Source of the DNA: Jannaschia sp. CCS1
GTDB lineage: Bacteria > Pseudomonadota > Alphaproteobacteria > Rhodobacterales > Rhodobacteraceae
Assembly: GCF_000013565.1 (NCBI RefSeq)
Contig: NC_007802.1
Location: 2,852,001 to 2,916,000 of the forward strand
DNA: 64,000 nucleotides
Reading direction: 5' to 3'
The notes beneath the pieces were generated by a model that did not search any database, was not told the DNA's origin, and saw only the letters and a program-made list of their open reading frames with translations. Position 1 is the first letter of the stretch. Each line of letters begins with the position of its first letter. Of this stretch, positions 1 through 9,698 are shown in pieces. The position numbers were made by a program, and so were the translations under genes.

Positions 1-608
1 TTGTGATAGTTGCGGATCGTGTTGACCGCCGCCGACAGGCCCATCCCCCGGACCAGATCGAAGGGGTAGTCGGGCGGCAACAGCTGCCCCGCCGATGCGC
101 CTTCCCATTCATGGGCGTCGCCGATGCGCCCGCCCTCTGCGGCACACAATTGTGCAGCCTCATTCGCGCGGACCCAGACGACCGGGTAAACCATTGGGAT
201 GTTGGGATATTCAAACATATCCGCACATACCGTGGCATCGCGCGGGGTCTGCGTCGCCGGATCATAGAGCGGCACCATATAGGGCCCGCCACAGATCCTC
301 TCATAGTCGCGGTTGCGATAGCTGGCCTGCACCTGAGCCACCGTGCCGCCGACCTGCGCGGCCGCCTGCTCCGGCGTCAACGGGTGCTGCGTGACGGCCG
401 GATTGCCCTGCCCCATCCAGCCATTAGGGGAGTTGGCGAAGATCGTCCGCACGCGGTTGATTTCCGAGTTCGACAGGCCCCGGATCTGTTGCAATTGTTG
501 AAACAGCAGCTCATTGCGCTCGGCCAGGGATTGCGCCGTGGCCGCCCCTCCGCTCACCACCAGAAGGCCCGCAGCCAAGGCCGCCCCGACCAGAGAATTC
601 AATCGCAT
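1..608 (-). CDS. Secreted FGE/SUMF1-like (formylglycine-generating-enzyme-type) protein, partial
   Basis: The gene begins at an ATG at 608 and runs leftward off the window, so only about 202 N-terminal residues are visible and the C-terminus is missing. A hydrophobic signal peptide (residues 1-26, ending ATAQ) points to export. The later segment VRANEAAQLCAAEGGRIGDA followed by HEWEGA is typical of the FGE-sulfatase (SUMF1, C-type-lectin-like) fold. Real FGEs convert a sulfatase cysteine to formylglycine, but many bacterial relatives only bind ligands, and the catalytic cysteines would lie in the missing part. It follows the exported protein gene at 612-2345 by 3 bp and is probably cotranscribed with it. 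Confidence 0.7.
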   Translation of the reverse strand, partial: MRLNSLVGAALAAGLLVVSGGAATAQSLAERNELLFQQLQQIRGLSNSEINRVRTIFANSPNGWMGQGNPAVTQHPLTPEQAAAQVGGTVAQVQASYRNRDYERICGGPYMVPLYDPATQTPRDATVCADMFEYPNIPMVYPVVWVRANEAAQLCAAEGGRIGDAHEWEGASAGQLLPPDYPFDLVRGMGLSAAVNTIRNYH

Positions 609-611
609 CAC

Positions 612-2345
612 TTATTGCCTCCGCAGCAGGTAAAAGAAATCACGGTTGTCGGGCGCAGAGATAAACCGCGCCACGCGCCCGTTATCGGGGTCCACATCGG
701 CCATGCCCGACACGAGGTGCTGCACGTCCATATCCTCTTCGCCGTCCTCATCATGGACATAGAGGGCCATATACGTATGCTCCTGGCTGTTCATATCGAG
801 CAGCATGGCATAGTCGCATTGGTAAGCTTGGAACGTCCGCGCCATTGCCGACGGCGTGGCCGTGGAGAAATAGGCGTAGATCAAGAACTGACGCCCCTCA
901 ACGGTGCGCATGCAGGCCCCGCCCCGCAGCGTGCGCAGGACGGCATTCGCATCGCCCGACCAATTGCCGCCGCCCCAGGACGTCACACGCGGCCCCGGTA
1001 CGCCGTCTTCGATAATCGGCACGCCATTTTGGCGCGCGAAGACCAGATCGGGCAGGATGGCGTCATCCTCCTCGGACCAGGTGCGCATCGTCACCTCCCC
1101 ATCATGGGTCAGCGACAGGGTTGCGAGGTTCGGCCACAGGCGCGACAGGATCACGCCATTCTGCATGAAGCCGTAATGGTGGCCGTAGTTGAACGTGGCG
1201 TAATCGCCAAACCGCCAGGCGCCGTGGTCGCGTTTGAAGCCTGCCGTGAACGTCGCGGCGACGCGGTCGACCAGGGCGGGGTTCAGCATGCCGGTGCGCA
1301 CCAGCGGCGCGGGCGTGTTGAAGCCGTCCGGCCCGCGTCCTTGGTTGTGCCGGTTCTGGGGGCGCGACGACCAGCCCAAGGCCGGGTGATCGGTGCCAAC
1401 CTCATAGCCGATGTCAAACCGCGCCATGTCAAAGGCCACCAGATAAACGTCGGCCCGACGCTCGATCCCGTCCAGACCGTTGGCCCCACCGGTCTGCATC
1501 ACCTCGCCCGCGATCATGCCCGGCTGCATGACGGAGGCATAGATGCCGGGGCTTTCCTCCACCTCATACCAGGCGCCAGCGGTCATCGCGCCGGCATCTG
1601 TGCCCGTCAGGTCGAACCCCATATAGGGCCGCATATTGGGCGTGCTGTCTAAAAGCGCCGTCCCGAGGAGTTCGACGCCATCGATTTCCTCCAGCTCTTC
1701 CTCCCCTTCCGACGAGACCATGAAGGCATCCTCGAAGAAGGCCCCCTTGATCAGGTTCACGATGGATTCGCCGAAGATCACGTTTTCGCGCAGGAATTCC
1801 GCCACCGCCTCGCGGGTCGTGCGATTGCCCGACACCGGGTTGCGCACGAACAGGCTCCAATCACAGACCGGCGCGTAGGGCAGAGAGCTGGATTGCGCCT
1901 CCGCCAATTCGCCATCCTCCCACGGGGCGCAGGCAAAGCTGTCACCCTCGCCTTCGATCAGCAGGGCCGGGCCGTCCTCATCAATCAGGGAAATGTCCCA
2001 GGTGTCAGGCGCGCCGTTTTCAAAGTGCACAAATCTAGGGCGTCCACCGACGGGCGTCGTTTCCAGCACAAACCAGGAGTTAACGTGTGGGTTGAGCGAG
2101 GTCAGCGTGTAGGTCGTGCCATCCTCGCCCGTCAGGGTCTGTGCGTTTCGGAAGGGCTGCATGGCGAAAATCGAGCCGGGGACAGTTGCGCCCAATTCCG
2201 CAAGTTGCGCCTCAATGACGGATTGCGAAGGTAATTCAATGCCTTGGGCGGATGCTTGCGGAGACAGCGCAAACGCGAGAACGGCAGCTGTTGATAAAGA
2301 GAAACAAGAGAAAACTGGAAACTGAGGCAGCAAGACAAGCTCCAT
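612..2345 (-). CDS. Exported protein of unknown function (577 aa)
   Basis: I do not recognise a characterised family. The open frame extends upstream to 2441, but I place the start at the ATG at 2345 because it directly precedes a signal peptide (MELVLLPQFPVF..., cleavage near QASAQ, about residue 34). The upstream extension has no exported or conserved character. The mature protein is rich in acidic residues and aromatic/glycine turns, with no obvious transmembrane segment, so a periplasmic or surface location is likely. The stop lies 3 bp before the FGE-like gene, which suggests a two-gene operon. Function unknown. Confidence 0.65.
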   Translation of the reverse strand: MELVLLPQFPVFSCFSLSTAAVLAFALSPQASAQGIELPSQSVIEAQLAELGATVPGSIFAMQPFRNAQTLTGEDGTTYTLTSLNPHVNSWFVLETTPVGGRPRFVHFENGAPDTWDISLIDEDGPALLIEGEGDSFACAPWEDGELAEAQSSSLPYAPVCDWSLFVRNPVSGNRTTREAVAEFLRENVIFGESIVNLIKGAFFEDAFMVSSEGEEELEEIDGVELLGTALLDSTPNMRPYMGFDLTGTDAGAMTAGAWYEVEESPGIYASVMQPGMIAGEVMQTGGANGLDGIERRADVYLVAFDMARFDIGYEVGTDHPALGWSSRPQNRHNQGRGPDGFNTPAPLVRTGMLNPALVDRVAATFTAGFKRDHGAWRFGDYATFNYGHHYGFMQNGVILSRLWPNLATLSLTHDGEVTMRTWSEEDDAILPDLVFARQNGVPIIEDGVPGPRVTSWGGGNWSGDANAVLRTLRGGACMRTVEGRQFLIYAYFSTATPSAMARTFQAYQCDYAMLLDMNSQEHTYMALYVHDEDGEEDMDVQHLVSGMADVDPDNGRVARFISAPDNRDFFYLLRRQ

Positions 2346-2675
2346 CCTTATGAAAATGGGTCCGCGCAACGGGCAGCGTGCGGGGGTATTAGAAAGATCC
2401 GGATTAGGTTTGCAACAAACCAGCCGATGACGCAACGGCATGGCGGATGGATGTGATCGGGGATGCGTCGGCGTGTTTGCGTCGCAGGAGCGGCCATCAC
2501 CATTGTATGCAATCCATTTTTGCGATCAAATTGAAACTATCCGCCGAGTCTCGTTGCGAAATTAACAAGTTATTAACTCCCAGATGAGTTACCATATTCT
2601 TAATGCAGAGAATCCCCGGGCAATTGCTTTGGGACTTTGACGATGTCGGAACCAGTCTGAAACGAGGGAACGCCA
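2346..2675. other. Intergenic region between divergent genes
   Basis: This 330-bp gap separates the minus-strand exported protein from the plus-strand TPR-like gene and must contain both promoters. The part from about 2510 to 2610 is clearly AT-richer than its surroundings (ATTAACAAGTTATTAACTCC), as expected for promoter DNA. I see no RNA gene and no strong inverted repeat in it. Confidence 0.4.
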
Positions 2676-3206
2676 ATGGGCCGCAAACAGGAAGATTTGT
2701 CTGACGCATCCACGTTGGCGATGCAGAGACGGACGCCGCAGCGTCCTCAGGCGGACCGTCGTGATGAAATGGATGGCACCGCGGCGGACCCACTGAGCGA
2801 ACTGACCTTTGAACAGGCCCTGCGCGACGCGTTGGCCAGCGGCCAGATCGCCGAGGCGCGCACCCTCATCGCAACTGCCGAAGCCGCGCTGCACGCCCCC
2901 GGCATGCCCGGTCAAGGGTACGGCGACATGGTGGGGCCCACGGATCTGGCCGCTGCGAAGGCGCGCACGGCGATGGCAACGGGCGACCGCGCTGCCGCCC
3001 GAGCCATCTTGATCAGGGCGATCGAGGCCGATCCGAAGGCGGCACCGCTGAAGGCGCTGATGACGGAAGTCATGATGGCGGATGGCCGCGCGACTGATGT
3101 CCGCCCCGTCCTGCAGCACCTGGGCAACGACCCGACAGACATCACCACGACCCCCGGCACTTCAGATGAGGGGCCCGGCCCCATACTGCGCGACACCTCG
3201 GGCTGA
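2676..3206 (+). CDS. Small TPR-like protein of unknown function (176 aa)
   Basis: The ATG at 2676 follows a GAGGG Shine-Dalgarno sequence. The central part (residues about 45-130) is alanine-rich and helical, and contains two helix-pair units of the kind seen in tetratricopeptide repeats (TFEQALRDALASGQIAEA... and AAKARTAMATGDRAAARAIL...AIEADPKAAPLKAL). No signal peptide is present, so it should be cytoplasmic. The last 30 residues are Pro/Thr/Gly-rich and probably disordered. It stands alone on this strand. The role is unknown; a protein-interaction function is only inferred from the repeat pattern. Confidence 0.55.
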   Translation: MGRKQEDLSDASTLAMQRRTPQRPQADRRDEMDGTAADPLSELTFEQALRDALASGQIAEARTLIATAEAALHAPGMPGQGYGDMVGPTDLAAAKARTAMATGDRAAARAILIRAIEADPKAAPLKALMTEVMMADGRATDVRPVLQHLGNDPTDITTTPGTSDEGPGPILRDTSG

Positions 3207-3393
3207 GATCCTTGACTGCCAGCTGTCCCGCACGCAGCCGGCGGATCAACCTGCGCCGTTGCCGTGGGAGCGTGGTGGATATGCTGCCCGAATAAGAGGG
3301 GCTGTTCGCTGGCAAGGGATGGCCCGCCCGGACTGTCCGGAACGATCCTGCACACGCCATCGCGTCAGGGACTAGGCGGCCTTGGCCACGGCG

Positions 3394-3768
3394 TCAGAAC
3401 AAATACATGTCCTGTTGGTCGTCTACCTCTGTTTGCGCGGCCCGTTCGGTGCGCAGGCAGGCGTTGCGCACGCTCTCCATCGTGACGGATTTGGTGAGCG
3501 CGTCGTGTGACAGCAAAACGTCTGCGTCCATAGGAAACTCGTCCGCGGCGGAAGACGTAATCTGCGCGAGGGCGTGCAAGGCCTGTCGCAACGCGTCCAT
3601 ATCTTGCAGGTCAACGCCGAGCCGATTGACACTATCGTCCGTGCTTGCAGACAATTGCCCGACCAAGTCGTCCAGACGCTCGGCAACCTGCGCCCAACAC
3701 GCGACCTCAGCCGCTACATTGCGCAACAGGGCTTTCGCCCCGATGGTCTGCCCTGACGTCGGTTCCAT
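3394..3768 (-). CDS. Small helical chemotaxis-cluster protein, candidate CheY-P phosphatase (CheZ/CheT-like)
   Basis: This 124-aa protein is the last gene of the minus-strand che operon; its ATG abuts the TAG of the upstream cheY with no gap. It is predicted all-helical. Residues 53-62 read DLQDMDALRQ and contain a D-x3-Q arrangement (D58, Q62), the signature of CheZ-type phosphatases. The C-terminus ends DDQQDMYLF, which recalls the acidic/hydrophobic CheY-binding tail of CheZ. No other CheZ, CheC or CheX appears in the cluster. The phosphatase role is inference from these short motifs and position; it could equally be an unrelated che-associated protein. Confidence 0.55.
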   Translation of the reverse strand: MEPTSGQTIGAKALLRNVAAEVACWAQVAERLDDLVGQLSASTDDSVNRLGVDLQDMDALRQALHALAQITSSAADEFPMDADVLLSHDALTKSVTMESVRNACLRTERAAQTEVDDQQDMYLF

Positions 3769-4155
3769 CTACAGGGGCCCAACGACGCGTTCGATGCAAG
3801 CCTTCAGGGCCGTTGGTGAAAAGGGTTTTTTCAGAAAATTGTTCATCCCCAACTGTTTTCCCTTGTCGATGACCCCGTTGTCGGTGGTTCCCGTGATCAG
3901 GATAAACCCGGTCCGCGCGGTCTGCTGATTGCTTCTCAACGAGTGCAGCAACTGCAGGCCATCCATGCCGGGCATGTTGTAGTCCGAGATCACCATATGC
4001 ACCGGGGACGACGCCATTTTCTGCAAGGCGGTCGTTCCATCCGCACAGTGATCAATCGCGCCGATCCCCATCCACTCCAACGCCTGGACGATCAATCCCC
4101 GGCTGGTCGACATGTCGTCAACCACCAACACGCGTAGTTTATCCTTTGTACTCAT
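3769..4155 (-). CDS. cheY: CheY-type single-domain response regulator (second copy)
   Basis: A stand-alone receiver domain of 128 aa with all functional residues: acidic pair D13-D14 (VVDDMSTSR), phospho-acceptor D58 in MVISDYNMPGMDG, a Thr in the LITGT segment and the conserved Lys in NFLKKPFSP (about K110). It should take phosphate from the CheA in the same operon and signal to the motor or act as a phosphate sink. Its ATG overlaps the cheR stop by 4 bp. It is only moderately similar to the cheY at 7727-8107, so the two probably have different roles. Confidence 0.9.
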   Translation of the reverse strand: MSTKDKLRVLVVDDMSTSRGLIVQALEWMGIGAIDHCADGTTALQKMASSPVHMVISDYNMPGMDGLQLLHSLRSNQQTARTGFILITGTTDNGVIDKGKQLGMNNFLKKPFSPTALKACIERVVGPL

Positions 4156-5033
4156 GTCATTGCCCCCTGGGCTTGCAGTTCATAATGCGTGACGCCGACG
4201 GATCGCAATGGTGTCAGAGCCGGCCCCGTGACACGCTCCGAATGACCGATCATCAAATGACCGCCGTGGTTCAGTGCCTTCGCAAATCGGGGCCACAATT
4301 TCTGTTGCGTCTCCGTCGAGAAATAGATCACCACGTTGCGGCAGAAGATGACGTCGAATTTCCCCTGCATGGGCCACGGATCTTGCAGGTTCAGCCTGGC
4401 AAAGCGGACCATGGATTTCGCAGGCTCGGCGATGTCGACGTATCGGTCTCGGCCCGGTACTTTCACCATATGCTTCAGAAGGATTGGATGCTCGGACAGG
4501 TCGTCTTCGCTTAGCTGATATCGCGCCGTCTGACCCTTTGTGATCATGTTGCTGTCAATATCGGTGGCGAGGATGCGAATGTTGGACGGGGCGGCTTGCG
4601 GGAAGGCCTCCAACACGCACATCGCCATCGAATAGGCCTCCTCCCCCGACGAACACCCGGCCGACCAAAGGCGCACCCGGCCGCCGGATTTCGCCTTCGC
4701 CACCAGACCTGGCAGAATCTGGGTGCGCAGGGCATCGTAGTGATGCGGTTCCCTGAAGAACCTTGTGACATTCGTTGTCAGCAGAAGAACCATTTCCTGC
4801 ATCTCCGCCGCGCCATCGGGGCCCGACAACACATCGCAATAGGCGTCGAAATCCGGCAGTTGCAGTGCGCGCAAGCGCCGTGACAACCGAGACACGGCCA
4901 AACCCTTCTTGACGTCCGTCAGCACGATTCCGGTCTGCTCCTGCAGGTGGCGCGCGACAGTCCGAAAGGCGGCGTCGCCAATCGTCTGGCCATTGGCTTG
5001 ACCGACGGCAGGGATCATATGTGGTCCATTCAT
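4152..5033 (-). CDS. cheR: Chemotaxis protein methyltransferase CheR
   Basis: CheR methylates glutamates of chemoreceptors using S-adenosylmethionine. The 293-aa protein has the N-terminal helical CheR domain (about residues 20-90, with ADVKKG-type basic helix and NVTRFFRE) and the C-terminal SAM-binding domain with [14 protein letters not shown] and the acidic ILATDIDSN strand. Length is normal. Start and stop overlap the neighbouring cheW and cheY by 4 bp each, so translation is coupled. The partner demethylase is the divergent cheB. Confidence 0.93.
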   Translation of the reverse strand: MNGPHMIPAVGQANGQTIGDAAFRTVARHLQEQTGIVLTDVKKGLAVSRLSRRLRALQLPDFDAYCDVLSGPDGAAEMQEMVLLLTTNVTRFFREPHHYDALRTQILPGLVAKAKSGGRVRLWSAGCSSGEEAYSMAMCVLEAFPQAAPSNIRILATDIDSNMITKGQTARYQLSEDDLSEHPILLKHMVKVPGRDRYVDIAEPAKSMVRFARLNLQDPWPMQGKFDVIFCRNVVIYFSTETQQKLWPRFAKALNHGGHLMIGHSERVTGPALTPLRSVGVTHYELQAQGAMT

Positions 5034-5497
5034 GCAGCTTCCAACGTCGTCTTCGGGACGACGCTGGACAGGTCCAACCGGCGGATCATCCGTTCATCGA
5101 TCAACACGACGCCCGAGATAAAAGACTTCACCTGATCTGACACCATGTCCGGGACCGGGTGCATACTATCATCAGACACTGCGAGGATATCGGACACGAC
5201 ATCGGCCAGAAGGCCAATCGTCTGGCCCTCCACAACCGTGATGATGATCACGTGCCGGGCGCAGGCCTGCGTTGGACCAAAGCCCAGGCGGTCCGACAGG
5301 TCGACAACCGGCACAACCGAGCCGCGCAGATTGATCACGCCTTTCACATAGCTCTGGGCGTGGGGCAGCGTCGTCGTTTCGGTCCATCCTCTGATCTCGC
5401 GCACGGACATGATGTCGAAACAAAAATCTTGCTCGGCCACGCGAAACGCGACGACCTCGTGGTGCTTGGCGTGCTGGTCAGTTTCAACTTGCGACAT
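5030..5497 (-). CDS. cheW: Chemotaxis coupling protein CheW
   Basis: CheW links chemoreceptors to the CheA kinase in the cytoplasmic face array. The 155-aa protein consists of a single CheW-like SH3-type domain, with [21 protein letters not shown] near the N-terminus and the typical [22 protein letters not shown] segment in the middle. Its start overlaps the end of cheA by 14 bp and its stop overlaps cheR by 4 bp, consistent with coupled translation and fixed stoichiometry. Confidence 0.93.
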   Translation of the reverse strand: MSQVETDQHAKHHEVVAFRVAEQDFCFDIMSVREIRGWTETTTLPHAQSYVKGVINLRGSVVPVVDLSDRLGFGPTQACARHVIIITVVEGQTIGLLADVVSDILAVSDDSMHPVPDMVSDQVKSFISGVVLIDERMIRRLDLSSVVPKTTLEAA

Positions 5498-7730
5498 GTT
5501 GGTCTCCTTCTGAAGCGATCAGGTCGGGGGCAGAGGTCTGGCAGGATTGGGGTAGCGCAATGCCTCCGGCGATATCCTCCGGGTCAACGATCAGCGCGAT
5601 ACGGCCATCGCCAAGGATCGTGGCGGCAGCAATGCCTGAAACGTGGGAATAGTTGGTTTCCAAGCTCTTGATGACGACTTGGCGCTGGTCCTGCAGACGA
5701 TCCACAATCAAGGCGCAGCGTTTTTCAGTTTCGGTCTCGATGACGAGCAGGACACGGTCGTCGAGATCCATTGGGGTATCCCGAAACCCGAAAATGGCGC
5801 CCAGATCTTCGATTGGCACCAATGTGTTGCGAATGGACAGAACGCGGCCGCCAGACCCTATGGTATGGATCTGGGCGGTACTGGGTTGCAGCGTCTCCTG
5901 AATGGCCGTGATCGGCACGACCATGGTTTGACCCGCAACCTCAACAACCATCCCCTCCAGAACGGCCAGGGTCAGGGGTAAACTGATCGAAAAATCTGTG
6001 CCTTTGCCCAGTTCCGAGGAGATCGACATGCGCCCACCCAAGGCGGAAATCTCGCTGCGCACGACGTCAAGTCCCACGCCGCGCCCGGACAATTCGGACA
6101 CTTCCTCTTTCATCGAGAAGCCGGGCATGAACAGCAAGGCGTCCACCTCGGACGGCGTCAGCGTGGCATCGGGTAAGACGAGGCCCCTGGACTCTGCGTG
6201 TTGACGGACCTTGTCCCGGTTGATCCCGCCCCCGTCATCGGAGATCTCGATCACAACGCGGCCGGAACGATGGGCCGCCGAAAGGGTCACCGTCCCTTCC
6301 GCCGGTTTGCCCGCGGCTATGCGCTCCTCAGCTGATTCGAGACCATGGTCGACCGCATTGCGAACCATGTGGTTGAGCGGATCAACGAGGCGCTCCAGCA
6401 CGGTCTTGTCGACCTCGGCTGCCTCCCCTTTCATGGTCAGCCGGACGCGTTTTCCCGTGGTCGTGCTTGCATCTCGAATCGTCCGAGCCATCCGTTGAAA
6501 CAGGGGTTTGACGGGTTGCGCCCGAATGGCCATGACGCCTTCCTGAATCTCGCCAGCCAGCTGTTTAAGGCCCTCTATTTCCTGCAGAACATCGTTGCCG
6601 TTGGTCAGGTTTAGTTTTTCGACCGCCTGGGACAGCATCGCTTCCTTGATCACCAACTCACCAACGAGATTGATCAGCTTGTCGACCCGTTCGAAATCCA
6701 CCCGGATCGTCTGGGGTGCCGCAGTGGTCTTCGCAGCATCGGGTGCGGTTGGTTTGGACGCTCCGACCTCCTGCGGGGGGGACGATTCGGGCGGCGTTGG
6801 CGGGGCCGATGTGTCTTCAACCTTGGCAACAATCGCCTCCTGAACCGGCGGAACCGGGGCGATTTGGGGCAGCGTCGGCTCGACCGCACCGGGTCCGTCG
6901 TCCGCGATCGGGTCCGGTAGTTCGGACAAGGGAGGCCCGGATCGGTCAAGCGGCGCAATGTCGATCACGGCGCAATCGGATACGAAGTCAAAAACGTCGC
7001 GGATCACATCCTCGGTGGCGTCTGTTTCAAGATCAATTGACCACTTCATGTAAGGCATGGTCGGATCAAGGCGGCTGAGGCTCGGCACGTCGTCAAGGTC
7101 TGCGGCGACCTGGACGCGCCCGTATCTGTCCAGCGCCTTGAACAGCAACGCCGGCTCATTGCCACAAGAGAACAGTTCCGGTTCAGCGACGAATGTCACG
7201 TTGAACCCGGCCCGCATGTCCTCTGCCCCATCATCGGCGATCCCGGGCAATGACGACGGGTCATCAAAGGCATCGAAATCGAATGTCAGGGGCTCGAACG
7301 TCTCGGCGGCGTCCGTCTCCGATATATCGGTGTCCTCCGGGCTGCCAATCACCTCATCCAGTTGGCGGCTGAGCGCCTCGGCCTGCGCAGGCTCGACCGC
7401 ATCTCCGTTGCGGGCCGCCGCGACCAGATCAGACAGGTGATCGCCACATAGCTGAAACAGGGACAGAAGATCGTCTGATGACTCGGTTTTCCCCGCGCGG
7501 ACCCGGTCGAGAGCCGTTTCAAAATGGTGTGCAAAGGCCACCAGATCATCGAGACCGAACGCCCCCGACCCGCCCTTGATCGAATGGACGGCCCGAAAGA
7601 CAACGTGGATGGTCTCGTCATCATCCTCGCCATTCACCATGAGGCCGAAGCCATCATGCATGGCTTCCAGCAGCTCTTCGCATTCCTCGAAAAAGGAGGC
7701 GCGAAACTCGTCTGATCCGCCGACCGTCAT
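5484..7730 (-). CDS. cheA: Chemotaxis histidine kinase CheA
   Basis: A 748-aa kinase with the standard layout: P1 Hpt domain with phosphorylated H49 in [13 protein letters not shown]; a long Pro-rich, acidic linker (about 265-340, rich in APP/TPP) between P2 and P3; P3 dimerisation helices; P4 HATPase domain with N box [13 protein letters not shown]1 box ISDDGGGIN and G2 box [10 protein letters not shown]; and a C-terminal P5 CheW-like domain. All catalytic boxes are intact. The ATG overlaps the preceding cheY stop by 4 bp. No chemoreceptor gene is nearby, so it must serve receptors encoded elsewhere. Confidence 0.95.
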   Translation of the reverse strand: MTVGGSDEFRASFFEECEELLEAMHDGFGLMVNGEDDDETIHVVFRAVHSIKGGSGAFGLDDLVAFAHHFETALDRVRAGKTESSDDLLSLFQLCGDHLSDLVAAARNGDAVEPAQAEALSRQLDEVIGSPEDTDISETDAAETFEPLTFDFDAFDDPSSLPGIADDGAEDMRAGFNVTFVAEPELFSCGNEPALLFKALDRYGRVQVAADLDDVPSLSRLDPTMPYMKWSIDLETDATEDVIRDVFDFVSDCAVIDIAPLDRSGPPLSELPDPIADDGPGAVEPTLPQIAPVPPVQEAIVAKVEDTSAPPTPPESSPPQEVGASKPTAPDAAKTTAAPQTIRVDFERVDKLINLVGELVIKEAMLSQAVEKLNLTNGNDVLQEIEGLKQLAGEIQEGVMAIRAQPVKPLFQRMARTIRDASTTTGKRVRLTMKGEAAEVDKTVLERLVDPLNHMVRNAVDHGLESAEERIAAGKPAEGTVTLSAAHRSGRVVIEISDDGGGINRDKVRQHAESRGLVLPDATLTPSEVDALLFMPGFSMKEEVSELSGRGVGLDVVRSEISALGGRMSISSELGKGTDFSISLPLTLAVLEGMVVEVAGQTMVVPITAIQETLQPSTAQIHTIGSGGRVLSIRNTLVPIEDLGAIFGFRDTPMDLDDRVLLVIETETEKRCALIVDRLQDQRQVVIKSLETNYSHVSGIAAATILGDGRIALIVDPEDIAGGIALPQSCQTSAPDLIASEGDQHVAS

Positions 7731-8107
7731 GCCGCGCCTCCGGTATTGGCCACACGCTCGATCGCCCAGACGAGCTTTTCATCGTCGAACGGCTTCACGA
7801 TCCAACCGGTCGCGCCGGCCTTTCGGGCGCGCGCGCGCAGTTCCGGCGCTGTTTCCGTTGTCAGGACGAGGATGGGCACCAATCGGTCTCGCGGCAATTT
7901 CCGCGCCGCCTCAATGAACCCGAACCCATCAAGGTTCGGCATGTTGATATCGGTAATCACCACATCGGGGTCGGTCTTGTTGAACCGGTCCAACCCCTCG
8001 CTGCCGTCTTCGGCAAGGTCGATGTCGTAGCCGACGCGGCCCAAGGCTGCGCTCAGCAGGTTCCGCATGGTTCGGGAATCGTCAATGGCCAGGACCGAGA
8101 GGCTCAT
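7727..8107 (-). CDS. cheY: CheY-type response regulator (first copy)
   Basis: A 126-aa receiver-only protein with D9-D10 (AIDDSRTMR), phospho-acceptor D53 (VVITDINMPNLDG), the Thr pair in VLTTETAPE and K105 in GWIVKPFDDEKL. It lies between the STAS gene and cheA, overlapping both by 4 bp. The operon has two cheY genes, a pattern common in alphaproteobacteria where one CheY binds the flagellar motor and another drains phosphate; which is which cannot be decided from sequence here. Confidence 0.92.
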   Translation of the reverse strand: MSLSVLAIDDSRTMRNLLSAALGRVGYDIDLAEDGSEGLDRFNKTDPDVVITDINMPNLDGFGFIEAARKLPRDRLVPILVLTTETAPELRARARKAGATGWIVKPFDDEKLVWAIERVANTGGAA

Positions 8108-8406
8108 GCGCGGCCCTCCCCGGCTGCAAGGCCTGTATCGGTTGCATTGATATCCTGCAGGGACACGCCAAGCCCTTCTACTGATGCCACGAAGGCCTGA
8201 CTAAGCGGTGCAATCTGAAAGCTCTGCTCATCTTCGGCCCATTGTTTTCGGGCTGCGACGAGGATCTGAAGTGGCAGCGTTCCAACGAAGGTAACCTCAC
8301 CGGCATCAATGCAAATGGGCTGGCCGCAGCGATCCGTAAGCTCAGAGGCCAATGGCGCGGCGACAGCGCTGTCGAGATGTCCCGGTAATTTGTAGGTGAT
8401 GGTCAT
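8104..8406 (-). CDS. STAS-domain protein at the head of the che operon
   Basis: A roughly 100-aa single STAS domain protein (TITYKLPGHLDSAVAAPLASEL...ICIDAGEVTFVGTLPLQILVAARKQW). STAS domains act as partner-switch modules or ligand binders; the phosphorylatable Ser/Thr of anti-sigma antagonists is replaced by the local sequence EVTFVGT, so the switching residue is not certain. I place the start at the ATG at 8406, preceded by AGGAG with 7 bp spacing; in-frame ATGs at 8409 and 8427 are alternatives. Alphaproteobacterial che operons often begin with such a gene, whose exact role is unclear. Confidence 0.75.
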   Translation of the reverse strand: MTITYKLPGHLDSAVAAPLASELTDRCGQPICIDAGEVTFVGTLPLQILVAARKQWAEDEQSFQIAPLSQAFVASVEGLGVSLQDINATDTGLAAGEGRA

Positions 8407-8663
8407 CATCTCACTCCTCATCCGCATACCGCGTCCGGCGATGCCGCATTGTCCAGGTCAGGGTGTCGCAACCATTGCCCGACGCATGGGCATTGGCATC
8501 GCGACGCCTGATATTTGGGAGGGATAGCGGTCGGTGGATGAAGACCGAGTTAACGGGCGCACAATTTGAAGGATACGACGACGGACGCCATCACATTCCC
8601 GTCCTGGATCGGATCAAGACTGTTTGTTAACTTTTTGCCTCTAGAGACGGGAGACATCTTGAG

Positions 8664-9698
8664 TTGAAGACAGGCGTTGTGGCGGCGGTCAAGGCCTCGG
8701 TAAGGGAATACGAAAGAGTGTACCACGGGCTGAAGCCACCGCTGAAAACCGCAATTGTGCTTGCGGGGCAAGGCCAGCGCAGGGCGTTGACCTCGGAGCT
8801 GAAGCAGGACGGGCGGTTTGTAATCGTCGGGGAGTTTGGGTCACTCGGCGAAAGCTACGCGGACATTGAAGCGCAGTCGCCCGATGTCACGATATGCACC
8901 AAGGCCCTGACCGACTTGCCCGAATTTCACATGTTTGCGGCCATGTTGCGGATGGTTGGCAGCACCTTGATCACGGTCGAGGACAGAGATTGCGCAAGAC
9001 GGGTGACGCGCCTGCTTGGCCTGCCGAAAAACGTCGGCGCAAGCCCCGTTGCAACCCCGATGCCGCACACGCCGCCGCCAGATCGCTCTTCGCTGACGGC
9101 CGACACCCGCGGGGCGCCGCAGCGTCTGGTCGCCATCGGGGCCTCCACCGGCGGGATCGAAGCGCTGGCGCAGGTCCTGGCAAGCTACCCCATCCTGTGC
9201 CCGCCCACTGTCATCGTGCAGCACATCAAGCCAGACTATCTTGCATCCGTGGTGCAGCGGCTGGATCGCGTCTGCCCTGCCAAGGTCGTGGCCGCCTCCC
9301 ATCATCTGCCCATCCGGCCGGGCCAGGTTGTGTTTGCTCCGGGCCAGCCTCTGCATCTTGAGGTTCAGCACCGCTCCATGCGCTGTGTGCTGAGCGACGC
9401 GCCCCCGGTATCCGGTCACCGCCCATCCATCGACGTGCTGTTTCACAGCTTGGTGCCCCTCAACCACAAGGCGGTCGGCGTGATCCTGACGGGCATGGGT
9501 CGCGATGGCGCCGAGGGTATGGGGGCCATGCGGCGGGCGGGTGCATGGACGATTGCGCAGGATGCGGCAACGTCGACCGTTCATGGCATGCCACGGGTCG
9601 CCGCGGAACAGGGGGCCGCGTGCCAGGTCCTGCCGCTACAGAAAATTTCCAAGGCGATCTTGGCCGCCGCCACAGCCCATGAGGACGCCAGCAGTTGA
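8664..9698 (+). CDS. cheB: Chemotaxis methylesterase CheB with degenerate receiver domain
   Basis: The C-terminal methylesterase/deamidase domain is complete: S161 in AIGASTGG, H187 in VIVQHIKP and D281 in LTGMGRDGAEG form the catalytic triad that removes methyl groups from chemoreceptors. The N-terminal region (about 28-125) has the length and predicted pattern of a receiver domain. The acidic pair is missing (IVLAGQGQ, residues 31-38) and the phospho-acceptor position reads DVTICTKAL (74-82) with no Asp in place. The start is a TTG at 8664, which I accept because it keeps the receiver-like region whole. It is divergent from the main che operon and overlaps cheD by 4 bp. Confidence 0.88.
   Translation: MKTGVVAAVKASVREYERVYHGLKPPLKTAIVLAGQGQRRALTSELKQDGRFVIVGEFGSLGESYADIEAQSPDVTICTKALTDLPEFHMFAAMLRMVGSTLITVEDRDCARRVTRLLGLPKNVGASPVATPMPHTPPPDRSSLTADTRGAPQRLVAIGASTGGIEALAQVLASYPILCPPTVIVQHIKPDYLASVVQRLDRVCPAKVVAASHHLPIRPGQVVFAPGQPLHLEVQHRSMRCVLSDAPPVSGHRPSIDVLFHSLVPLNHKAVGVILTGMGRDGAEGMGAMRRAGAWTIAQDAATSTVHGMPRVAAEQGAACQVLPLQKISKAILAAATAHEDASS

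Noticed and set aside
3-1652. 549-codon plus-strand open frame
   Set aside because: It is antisense to the FGE-like and exported-protein genes, its Arg/His/Gly-rich translation has no domain, and signal peptides and gene spacing support the minus-strand genes.
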